Assembly: GCA_964450715.1 (NCBI GenBank)
Contig: CAYVFC010000051.1
Span: 1-50,000 of the forward strand
DNA length: 50,000 bases
Direction: 5' to 3'
Origin: CAYVFC01 sp964450715
Lineage (GTDB): Bacteria > Myxococcota_A > Polyangia > Polyangiales > JAFGIB01
Below, one piece after another: positions 16,229-23,308 of this stretch (the stretch's first letter is position 1; every line of letters starts with the position of its first letter). A program made the position numbers and the translations under genes. A model generated the notes under the pieces. It had not been told where the DNA came from and ran no database searches. It saw only the letters and a list, made by a program, of their open reading frames with translations.

Positions 16229-17956
16229 TCAACGTCCTAAAACCCCATTTCCTACATAGCAACTCGTAAAAGACTTCTGTAATAGAGAAGTCTTTCGAGG
16301 TTTTTGCCGCCGTCCCCGCCGAGTGGCCTTGCTGATCTTCCGCTTCTTCGGCTGGTCACGGCAGCGGCTTCCTTTTTTAAAAACATTTGTATATAACTCG
16401 AAACCGAAAATAGCGGATAAACAGATAAAAAGATAGATGTTTATTAAGGTATAAAAAACGATAGGGGATGGCCTGAAATAGTCGGTTACAAGGGCACTGA
16501 TATTAAGAATTAAGAGCAGACAGAGGGGAATAAAAGCGCTGAGCGAGTCGGTTCGTCTGAAAAAAAGAAGAATAAGCAGGCAGAGAAAGGCATAGTAATA
16601 ATGAGAAGGATAACTCATCGTATAAATGAGTAGTAGGGGCCAGAGAACGCTTTCGCTTTCTTTTCTTCGCCAAATAATAGCGGTCAGGCCCACGAGAACG
16701 AAAAGTGAGTAGCAGACAATTGCCGGTTTTTTTTCGGTAAACTCGATCTCTTTTACATCTTGCCAGTGGCGGACTATATCGTCGGTATAGTTGGTTTTGT
16801 ATTTTTCTATAAATCTTGCTAAGGACAGGTGACTTGGTTCGAAAAGGACTATTCCTCTTAAACCAAGATGGTTGACGTACATACCGCTGTTATGAAGTGC
16901 CATGTTTGTGGAAAAATCCTTCCATGGCCGCAGGGCGGACCCGAAATAAACGGCGGGTAACAAAAACAACACCAGTCCCGTTACTACGGCTGCAAGGACG
17001 AACCGTATATATTTTTTATCAACAGTACGCGTTGTTTTCACTTTCCGAAAAATGGCCACTCCGATCCCGTAAAACAACACTACCGGGAATACTTTCATCA
17101 TTGTCGAAAGGGTCAGAAAGAACGACGATGATGCAAACCGTCCTTTTTCGAGCAGACATACAGCAACAACGATATAGAACAGCCAGTCATAGCGTAACAA
17201 ACTACCCGAAATGTGGCCCTGGTCGTTGAGGGCATTTACAAAGAAATAGATTGAAAACAAAGCTCCCATGTCAAAACCAAAGGTGCGAAATACAAGCGCG
17301 ATCATTGTTGACACTAAAAGTACGTCGAGAACTGCCAGCAGCCTAATCTGTGTGACAGGGATGACGTTGGTAAGTATACTAAGAACAAACGTCGATGCCG
17401 GGCTCGCGTTGTATCCGTGATCCATTAGAAGAGAATAAAGAGCCGGTGAACGAGGCGCGCCGATAGCCTTCTTGAAAAAGGAAACGTCATGTTTGTATGC
17501 TTTCCATCTCTTTTCCGAGAAAAGGTTTTTTATTCTATCGACATTTATCAGAGCTGTCTCACGCTGAGTGTTCTGGTAATCTTTAAGATTTGTATAAAGG
17601 GGTATGCCGGCCAAAGCGTTGTCCTGTTCGGCATCGGCAACGATTACCGCGTTGTACAGTTCGTAATAACCGAGCTCTTCGAAGTATTTTGCACCGAGGT
17701 AATAGTGAAACATTTCACCGTAATGAATAAATGTACCAGCACGGAACGTGCCAAGATTATGAAAAACAGCAAACGAGAAGAAAACCGCTAAGCCGATAAT
17801 CACTTTTGTTCGGAACGGATAAGCCTTGAATGAAACTCCGGATGTCTTTCCGTTTTTATAGCGAAAGTACAGCAGTACCAGCGTCGCCGCGGTAAGTATT
17901 ACTTTCAGCCACAGGATTGTGTTGCTAAAGGTCAGTAGTGGAGAGGAATGGTTCAT
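16229..17956 (-). CDS. Polytopic membrane glycosyltransferase-like protein (GT87/DUF2029 type)
   Basis: 575 residues from ATG 17956. About ten hydrophobic helices alternate with loops. A long extracytoplasmic loop (about 85-170) follows the first pair, with YELYNAVIVADAEQ. The segment FFLTLSTMMKVFPVVLFYGI resembles the Lys-x-x-Pro helix of GT-C family GT87 (polyprenol-phosphate-mannose-dependent) transferases. Substrate is unknown. The gene is far more AT-rich than its surroundings and uses A/T-ending codons, indicating horizontal acquisition. The last ~50 residues (after ELYTNVFKKGS) are Lys/Arg-rich, unlike the rest, and run over a hairpin at 16269-16295. The original stop may have been lost, with the reading frame continuing into flanking DNA. 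Confidence 0.7.
   Translation of the reverse strand: MNHSSPLLTFSNTILWLKVILTAATLVLLYFRYKNGKTSGVSFKAYPFRTKVIIGLAVFFSFAVFHNLGTFRAGTFIHYGEMFHYYLGAKYFEELGYYELYNAVIVADAEQDNALAGIPLYTNLKDYQNTQRETALINVDRIKNLFSEKRWKAYKHDVSFFKKAIGAPRSPALYSLLMDHGYNASPASTFVLSILTNVIPVTQIRLLAVLDVLLVSTMIALVFRTFGFDMGALFSIYFFVNALNDQGHISGSLLRYDWLFYIVVAVCLLEKGRFASSSFFLTLSTMMKVFPVVLFYGIGVAIFRKVKTTRTVDKKYIRFVLAAVVTGLVLFLLPAVYFGSALRPWKDFSTNMALHNSGMYVNHLGLRGIVLFEPSHLSLARFIEKYKTNYTDDIVRHWQDVKEIEFTEKKPAIVCYSLFVLVGLTAIIWRRKESESVLWPLLLIYTMSYPSHYYYAFLCLLILLFFRRTDSLSAFIPLCLLLILNISALVTDYFRPSPIVFYTLINIYLFICLSAIFGFELYTNVFKKGSRCRDQPKKRKISKATRRGRRQKPRKTSLLQKSFTSCYVGNGVLGR
16269..16295 (-). terminator. Hairpin inside the 3' tail of the glycosyltransferase frame
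   Basis: AAAGACTTCT pairs with AGAAGTCTTT (10-bp stem, 7-base loop). On the minus strand the 3' arm ends in TTTT. It sits within the basic tail of the frame above, which fits the idea that the native gene ended before it. Confidence 0.45.
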
Positions 17957-17997
17957 GGATAATCGAAAACCGCGGTTAAAGGAATTGATGTGATATT

Positions 17998-18157
17998 AGA
18001 AGCCATTTCATAAATACTCCCGTCGTCTTTCGGGCGGGGCGGTCCCATCTACGGCGTCGCTGCTCCTCGAAATGGCGCTGCTATTCCTCGTCGTCGCTTC
18101 TTGTATCTGGGACCAGCGCGCTCCGAAATACTCGGTCGGCATTTATGAAGAACTTCT
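17998..18157. repeat. ~160-bp fold-back repeat, family A, copy 1
   Basis: The ends are inverted repeats: AGAAG..TTCATAAATAC on the left against GCATTTATGAAG..CTTCT on the right. The core contains CGTCGTCTTTCGGGCGGG, CTGCTCCTCGAAAT and GCGCTCCGAAATACTCGGTC, shared with copies at 21160-21241, 31381-31552 and 48264-48425. It is flanked by TTA on the left and TAG on the right. It has no coding capacity; it resembles a MITE. Confidence 0.75.
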
Positions 18158-18431
18158 AGTCTCGGCCCCGAATGAAGCGAGGGGGGATTTTACAACGGCT
18201 GGCGGGAACGCGGTAGACCCAGACGATGGCATATTGTCGTAGAGGCGGATATTGTCCGAGGTCGTCGGCATGAACCTCGGATACTACGACCACCTGGTCG
18301 ACGAATACGCGGGAAGAACGGCCCAAGAGAACAAGGGGGAACTTATCGGTACATTCGTGTTGACTTTCCAGACAGATCGGAAAACCGTACAATGACTTAG
18401 ACGGGGAGCGTTTAGTGCGTCGTATGGACGA
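18158..18431. other. Spacer between two repeat elements; short possible gene remnant
   Basis: The only coding-like piece is a 41-codon plus-strand frame, ATG 18270 to TGA 18395 (MNLGYYDHLVDEYAGRTAQE...). I do not recognise it and it has no convincing ribosome site. It may be debris of a decayed gene. Confidence 0.25.
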
Positions 18432-18626
18432 AGGAGGCACCGAAAAATATACGATACGAGACCGGGCGCATCGGCGGAGCGAAGTCGCGAGCGCGCCCGG
18501 AGGAAAAACCGCAGAGATCTTTCCTTGCGGTCGAGAGCGCTATTTCGAGGGTTTTCCGAGGACGAAAGCCGCGAGTGCGCCCACCCAAGCGGCCGCAACC
18601 GGATCGTATATTCTGCGGTGCCTCCT
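18432..18626. repeat. ~195-bp element with inverted ends (family B)
   Basis: The left end 18432-18457 (AGGAGGCACCG...AATATACGAT) and right end 18601-18626 are inverted repeats matching at 23 of 26 positions. Inside, a second imperfect inverted pair (GCGCGCCCGGAGGAAAAACC against the complement of GGGTTTTCCGAGG...GCGCCC) gives a nested fold-back structure. It ends 23 bases before the start of the next lipoprotein gene, so it may carry or disturb that gene's promoter. No second copy is seen in this window. Confidence 0.65.
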
Positions 18627-18649
18627 AAGGGAAGAGAGGGAGAGGCAAC

Positions 18650-19126
18650 ATGAGACTATTTTGTGCGGTTATCTTGGCCATGCTCGTAAACATAACAGGC
18701 TGTAACGGCGGTTGCGATAACGACAACGACTGCAAAGGCGACCGCGTATGCGAAGACGGAGAATGCGTCGATCCATCGGGGGACGGCAGTTACTACCCGG
18801 GGGACCCTTCAGGGGGAGGGACAGGCGGAACGGCGGGGAGCAACCTCGGGGTGTACTGTTGCGCTCTGCACGAGCTTTGTACAAAATATCCCAGCACGGG
18901 TTCGGGTATGTTTTATTTCGATGTCCCTTGCGATAGTAACGAGAGGCAAATGGCGAGCGGTGGAAACGAAGACTTGTGCAAGACGGTCATTGAGGACCGA
19001 TACTTGAATATCGATGAGTGCCAAAACCAGATGTACGTTCCGCCCGCGGGCACTGGTGGTTCGACCATAAGCGAAACATGCCGCGAGGTGTATTCAGAAG
19101 CTGACGCTTTGGCTGATTGTAGCTGA
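18650..19126 (+). CDS. Small Cys-rich lipoprotein
   Basis: 158 residues. Signal peptide with lipobox NITGC (lipid Cys18, followed by Asn). The mature N-terminus has a short Cys-rich motif (CDNDNDCKGDRVCEDGECV) like those in myxobacterial surface lipoproteins, then a Gly/Thr-rich spacer and a C-terminal domain with eight further Cys. GGGAGAGG lies 5 bases before ATG 18650. The function is not recognised. It stands alone between repeats, on the same strand as the next lipoprotein gene. Confidence 0.75.
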   Translation: MRLFCAVILAMLVNITGCNGGCDNDNDCKGDRVCEDGECVDPSGDGSYYPGDPSGGGTGGTAGSNLGVYCCALHELCTKYPSTGSGMFYFDVPCDSNERQMASGGNEDLCKTVIEDRYLNIDECQNQMYVPPAGTGGSTISETCREVYSEADALADCS

Positions 19127-19478
19127 AAAGCTGTAAGCGTTCGTACGGGGTACACGGTAACGCGATTGTCGTTTCGTAGCAGCGGGGCTAGCGGGGACTG
19201 GCGATCTACGAACTCGCGGTCTCGCCGGCGGGCACCGGGGACCTCTCCCGGAGTACCGAGCGCTCCATCTGGGCCGAGCTAGTCAGCTGCGATGGGCGAG
19301 GAAAGGCCGTGAAATTGCTCCTTTTCTAGCGAGTGGCTACGGGCGTAGCGAAGAGACGAATGCGTGGTAAGATGCTTACGAGACGGGAGAGGGAAGTAGA
19401 AGAGACGACACAACGGTACGCTGCGGCTGTTTCGTCGGCAAGCGCGTTGACCGAGCCGGCTGCGAGAGGAATTCGAAG
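19127..19478. other. Intergenic region, one possible coding remnant
   Basis: 350 bases. A plus-strand stretch at about 19186-19329 reads LAIYELAVSPAGTGDLSRST... and ends in a stop, with no start codon or upstream domain. It may be the tail of a lost gene; I cannot identify it. The last 30 bases hold the GAGAGGA ribosome site of the next gene. Confidence 0.3.
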
Positions 19479-20906
19479 GTGCTGCGGCTCTCGTTATTGA
19501 TGGTTATTTGGGTCCTGAGCGGCTGCAATGCGTACGACGCTGGTTTGCTCGACGGTCTTTCGAGCTCTGGACGCGGAGGCGACGGCAGTGGAGGAGCCGA
19601 CGGAATCGAAGCCAGCGGCGGAACGAGTGGCACCGGCGGTAGCGGCGGAACGGGTGGCACCACCGGCACCGGTGGAACGGGTGGCACCGCCGGCACCGGT
19701 GGAACGGGTGGAGACACGAGCGAGACAGCACAGTGCGAGCCCAACCCGCGGGCGGACGAAAGCTGTCCCGAGATATGCCCGGAGCAGTGTGACGGACAGG
19801 ACAACGACTGCGATGGGCAGACGGACGAAGAGGGGGCCGGATCGCTGTGCGAGCTACCTCATGCGGTCGCCGGATGCCTGGCCGGCGCGTGCCGGGTGGT
19901 CGAATGCACCGCCGTATTCGGCAATTGCGATCTCGACGAGTTGAACGGCTGCGAGACGCGGCTCGACACGGTCGACGATTGCGGAGGCTGCGGTGTCGAA
20001 TGCGACAAGGGGTCGTGCGCGGGGGGCAGCTGTACGCATCTGACCTGTGAGGCAAACACGGCCGATTGCGACCGGGATCCGTCCAACGGTTGCGAGACGT
20101 CGCTCGACTCCTCCTTGAATTGCGGGATGTGCGGCAACGGCTGCGAGATCGAGAACGCTTCCGCCGTGTGCGACGAGGAGGCCTGCCGGTTCGAGCAATG
20201 CAAGAGCGGTTTCGGGGACTGCAACGCGGATGCGGCCGATGGTTGCGAGACGCCGCTGGACACGCTGTCCGACTGCGGAAGTTGCGGCCGAGCCTGTCGC
20301 ACCGCACAGGGGGAGATCGCCTGTACGGGGGGATCGTGCACCTCGGCGAGCTGCGATCCGGGGTTTGCCGATTGCGATTTGGATCCGACCAATGGCTGCG
20401 AGCAGCCCTTGAATACACTAGATAACTGCGGCGCCTGCGGCGCCGAGTGCGAATCCGGGTCGGAATTGCCAGCCTCCTGCGAGACAGGTGTCTGCGAGGT
20501 GGAGCAGTGCGAAGCTGGCTTCTACGACTGCGACCACGATCCCCTGAACGGATGCGAGAGCGACTTGAAGGACACCCTGAACTGCGGCGTCTGTGCAGTG
20601 CAGTGTCGTTTTAATAACGCGTCGGCTTCCTGCGCTACCGGCACCTGTCAATTCGGGACCTGCGACCAGGGGTTCGCGGACTGTAATGGCAACCTGAACG
20701 ACGGGTGCGAGGCGCAGCTTGGAACCACCGCCAACTGTGGCGGCTGCAACGACGCCTGTGGATCGGGAGAGGTCTGTCAGGACGGGTCCTGCATGGAGCC
20801 AGTTTGCGAAATCCTGAAGTGCCCGAGCTGTGTCATCGGCATGCTTCCCTGCTGCAAGGTAGACGCCACTTGCGGATGCGCCTGGCCGGCGACCCTTTGC
20901 CTGTAG
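19479..20906 (+). CDS. MopE-like Cys-rich repeat lipoprotein
   Basis: 475 residues from GTG 19479 (GAGAGGA upstream). Lipobox VLSGC (Cys16, then Asn). A Gly/Thr/Ser spacer of about 50 residues (GGTGGT type) precedes a MopE-type motif (CDGQDNDCDGQTDEEG). Six or so ~50-residue repeats follow, each with the pattern F/A-x-DC-(D/N)-x-(D/N)-xx-NGCE-x-xL-xT-xx-(N/D)CG-x-C-xxxC. The C-terminus ends in a separate Cys cluster (CCKVDATCGCAW). Such proteins are surface-exposed and probably calcium- or metal-binding in Myxococcota. Disulfide-rich repeats and a flexible tether imply a stalk-like outer-membrane protein. The first 25 bases after the stop have no hairpin; a GGAC-type repeat follows. Confidence 0.85.
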   Translation: MLRLSLLMVIWVLSGCNAYDAGLLDGLSSSGRGGDGSGGADGIEASGGTSGTGGSGGTGGTTGTGGTGGTAGTGGTGGDTSETAQCEPNPRADESCPEICPEQCDGQDNDCDGQTDEEGAGSLCELPHAVAGCLAGACRVVECTAVFGNCDLDELNGCETRLDTVDDCGGCGVECDKGSCAGGSCTHLTCEANTADCDRDPSNGCETSLDSSLNCGMCGNGCEIENASAVCDEEACRFEQCKSGFGDCNADAADGCETPLDTLSDCGSCGRACRTAQGEIACTGGSCTSASCDPGFADCDLDPTNGCEQPLNTLDNCGACGAECESGSELPASCETGVCEVEQCEAGFYDCDHDPLNGCESDLKDTLNCGVCAVQCRFNNASASCATGTCQFGTCDQGFADCNGNLNDGCEAQLGTTANCGGCNDACGSGEVCQDGSCMEPVCEILKCPSCVIGMLPCCKVDATCGCAWPATLCL

Positions 20907-20954
20907 CGCGCGGCAGCAAGACAAGGGGACCAAGACAAGACAAGGGGAAGACAA

Positions 20955-20982
20955 GGGGACGTACCCAACTAAATCAACTTAA
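20955..20982. repeat. GGAC-type REP copy
   Basis: GGGGACGTACCCAACT followed by AAATCAACTT. The same unit recurs at 25915-25982 (two copies), 31221-31322 (inverted pair) and 47930-47957. The palindromic GGGGACGTACCC head plus a direct CAACTT...CAACTT tail is constant; all copies are intergenic. Confidence 0.75.
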
Positions 20983-21159
20983 CCCAAGATCCGATTCGTA
21001 GCCTCGACTGCTGTCGGGAGCGCTTCGATTCCACCTCGGGCCTTCTTCCGGCGCCTCGACCCTCTCTGCTTCTGCACGCGGGCGTCGCGGTAAGCCGCCT
21101 CTGCGACGCTTCTGCGAGTTGGCGAGAGGGACGACCGCATACCTGAACGCCCACGACAT

Positions 21160-21241
21160 CCGCATTTTCCCGTCTTCGTGCCTTGCATCCGGGGCCGTCG
21201 CGTTCCGAAATCTGATCGAGACATTTTGTCACGGACGCTTA
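21160..21241. repeat. Family A fold-back repeat, partial copy 2
   Basis: Contains CTTGCATCCGGGGCCGTCGC, GTTCCGAAAT and the terminus ACATTTTGTCACGGACGCTTA. The terminus matches the end of copy 3 (TTATTTTGTCACGGGCGCTAA at 31532-31552) at 17 of 21 positions, while the other half of the element is missing or eroded. Confidence 0.55.
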
Positions 21242-21351
21242 CAGCCGATACCGGCCGGGTACGGGGTTGTATCGTATCCAGTCCGGCGCAAGCCCCCATT
21301 TACGCGCTAAAACCGTGCCCAATTGATCGGGCGTCTCGGTGAAGTGAACGG
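21239..21351 (-). pseudogene. 3' remnant of an unidentified gene
   Basis: Minus-strand frame reading VAVHFTETPDQLGTVLARKW followed by GLAPDWIRYNPVPGRYRL and TAA at 21239. The C-terminus looks like a real protein end, but no start and no upstream domain exist in frame. The stop codon overlaps the end of a family A repeat. The function is not recognised. Confidence 0.3.
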
Positions 21352-21399
21352 CCACGGACGGCGAGAGGCCCACCGCACCGCGTCGGCTCCCACCTTGTC

Positions 21400-21498
21400 C
21401 AAACGTGTATTCTGATAGTATTCATTTTCGTTTTGAGGCTTCTGGCGTATTATACAGAACCAGCATAAAATAAAGCTTAAACCAGTAGATAAAACACC
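21400..21498 (+). promoter_or_regulatory. AT-rich promoter region of the TIGR02147 operon
   Basis: This is the only AT-rich block in the area. TATTAT at 21448-21453 could be a -10 box; the sequence 17 bases upstream (TTTTCG) is a poor -35. No Shine-Dalgarno precedes GTG 21499. The boxes are a guess; the composition change is clear. Confidence 0.35.
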
Positions 21499-22323
21499 GT
21501 GAGTGTATTCCACCATCGAGATTATCGAGCGTTCTTGCGCGAGTACTACGAGCACAAGAAGGAAAAGGAATACGGGTTTTCCTACCGATCGTTCGCCCGC
21601 AAGGCCGGGCTTCGCTCGCCGAACTATCTGAAGCTGGTCATCGAGGGGAAACGCAATCTGACCTCGGAGATGGCGTCGCGTTTTGCCCAGGCCTGCGATC
21701 TGGAGGGTGAGGCAGCGGACTATTTCTGCGAGCTGGTGGCGTTCAATCAAGCGCGCTCTTCGGCTGAACGCAGCCGCTGCTACCGTCGGCTCAGCAAGTT
21801 CAAACGGTACCGGCGGGTCTACAGGCTCGACGCGGCGCACGCGGCCTACTACTCGCAGTGGTACATCCCGGCGATACGAGAGCTCGCCATGCGCGCGGAC
21901 ATCAAGGACGATCCTGCCTGGATCGCCAAGATGCTGTTGCCCAACATCACGACCAAGCAGGCCGCGGACGCCTTGAAGGTGTTGGACAAGCTGGGACTGT
22001 TGGTCTGCGATGGCAAAGGCGGACTCAAGCAGGCAGAGCCCCTGGTGGCTACGCGGGATGATCAGGTGTTGGGTCACCACATCGCCAACTTTCATCGTTC
22101 TATGATGCAGCGCGCGGCCGAGGCGATCGATCTAGTCCCTCGCGAGCAGCGAGAGATAGCATCGCTCACGCTCTGCATCAGCGAAGAGCGTATGCGCGAG
22201 TTAAAGGAACACCTGGAGCGCATTCGCGCCGAGCTTCTTCAGCTTTACCAACCGGATGAGGAGGCGAAGCGGGTGGTTCAGGTGAATTTTCAGATGTTCC
22301 CTTTGTCGGTAGAGGAGGACTAA
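21499..22323 (+). CDS. TIGR02147 family protein (DUF4423-type transcriptional regulator)
   Basis: 274 residues from GTG 21499. The opening FHHRDYRAFLREYYEHKKEK and SYRSFARKAGLRSPNYLKLV are diagnostic of the TIGR02147 family, with an N-terminal HTH-like part (about 28-60) and an all-helical remainder containing a winged-helix-like second half (TTKQAADALKVLDKLGLLV, MMQRAAEAIDLVPREQREIA). Family members are found in Fibrobacteres and in predatory or social deltaproteobacteria, often next to lipoprotein genes. The stop is one base before the ATG of the ZU5-like lipoprotein gene, whose AGGAGG ribosome site lies inside this gene's end. The two are therefore translationally coupled, and I infer that the regulator controls its own operon. 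Confidence 0.88.
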   Translation: MSVFHHRDYRAFLREYYEHKKEKEYGFSYRSFARKAGLRSPNYLKLVIEGKRNLTSEMASRFAQACDLEGEAADYFCELVAFNQARSSAERSRCYRRLSKFKRYRRVYRLDAAHAAYYSQWYIPAIRELAMRADIKDDPAWIAKMLLPNITTKQAADALKVLDKLGLLVCDGKGGLKQAEPLVATRDDQVLGHHIANFHRSMMQRAAEAIDLVPREQREIASLTLCISEERMRELKEHLERIRAELLQLYQPDEEAKRVVQVNFQMFPLSVEED

Positions 22324-22324
22324 G

Positions 22325-23251
22325 ATGGGGCGACCTACCGCTATGAAAGGCAACTTGGTAGCCGCAGTATACCTCTGTTCAATATATCTAGGTGGATGTA
22401 TTGGTACTAGCACCGGCAATCCGGCCGAAGACGACAGAGGAGGCCCGATAATCGTTAGAAGAACCGTCGGGAGCGAAGGCGGGACCGTATGGCTGGGAGA
22501 GGCCGCAGCAACCATCCCCGAGGGAGCGCTTACCGAAGAGGTCGAGATCGAGATAGTACAGGTCGAAAGCCCGATATCGATTCCGGAAGAATACACGGCG
22601 GTAGGCGAGGTCTACGGGTTCTCGCCGAAGGAGGACCATATCTTTTCGGAGCCCGTCACCGTAAGGATTCCGTATGAAGAGCAGGACGGCAGCACGTATG
22701 TTGTGCTGAGACTCGACGACGACTCGGATGGTTTGTGGGAGCCAGTACCCTCGGTTACGTTCAGCAACGGAATTGCCGAATTCGATACCGACGACCTCGG
22801 TTACTACATCGTTGTGCGAATCGATCCCGGCGCTGACGGCGGTAGCGGCGGCACCGGCAGCGGCGGCAGTGCCGGTCTGGATGCCGGTATGGACGCAAAC
22901 TTTCCGTCTCTCGACGGCGGCGGCGGCGCAGGCGGCAGCGACTCGCCCGACGCCGCCCCGCCGCTACTTGACTGCCTGCAGCGCGAGGCCGTTGCCTGCA
23001 CCTTGCCCGCTACCGGCCGGCGCTGGAATTCGGTGGCGAGCGATTCGGAAGTGGAGGCCTGCCACCAACAGTCGGTCGGGTGCGGAACGGTATCGTTTGC
23101 CTTTGATACGGACGGCTGTCTGCTCGAAGTATCCGAATCAACTCTTCGCCGAGCCTTTATCGAGTGCCTCACCGGAGCTCTCGAATACCGGCGCTGGACC
23201 TGTCTGCAGAATCAAACGATCGAATATCAATCCGAATGCGATCCGGACTGA
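22325..23251 (+). CDS. Lipoprotein with ZU5-like domain and Cys-containing C-terminal domain
   Basis: 308 residues from ATG 22325 (GAGGAGG 7 bases upstream); ATG 22343 is an alternative. Lipobox LGGC (Cys25, then Ile). Residues ~45-125 have the ZU5 pattern (GGTVWLGEAAATIPEGALTE, then EVYGFSPKEDHIFSEPVTVRIPY split by loops), a beta-sandwich domain known from ankyrin/UNC5-like and many bacterial surface proteins. A Gly/Asp/Ala linker (about 175-215) leads to a C-terminal region with six Cys. It is coupled to the upstream TIGR02147 gene. The role is unknown; surface location is inferred from the lipobox. Confidence 0.82.
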   Translation: MGRPTAMKGNLVAAVYLCSIYLGGCIGTSTGNPAEDDRGGPIIVRRTVGSEGGTVWLGEAAATIPEGALTEEVEIEIVQVESPISIPEEYTAVGEVYGFSPKEDHIFSEPVTVRIPYEEQDGSTYVVLRLDDDSDGLWEPVPSVTFSNGIAEFDTDDLGYYIVVRIDPGADGGSGGTGSGGSAGLDAGMDANFPSLDGGGGAGGSDSPDAAPPLLDCLQREAVACTLPATGRRWNSVASDSEVEACHQQSVGCGTVSFAFDTDGCLLEVSESTLRRAFIECLTGALEYRRWTCLQNQTIEYQSECDPD

Positions 23252-23308
23252 TGGTGAGGCCCGGGTCGTTTGTGCGGACGAGTTTCTTAAACGGTTAGGA
23301 GGTGTACC

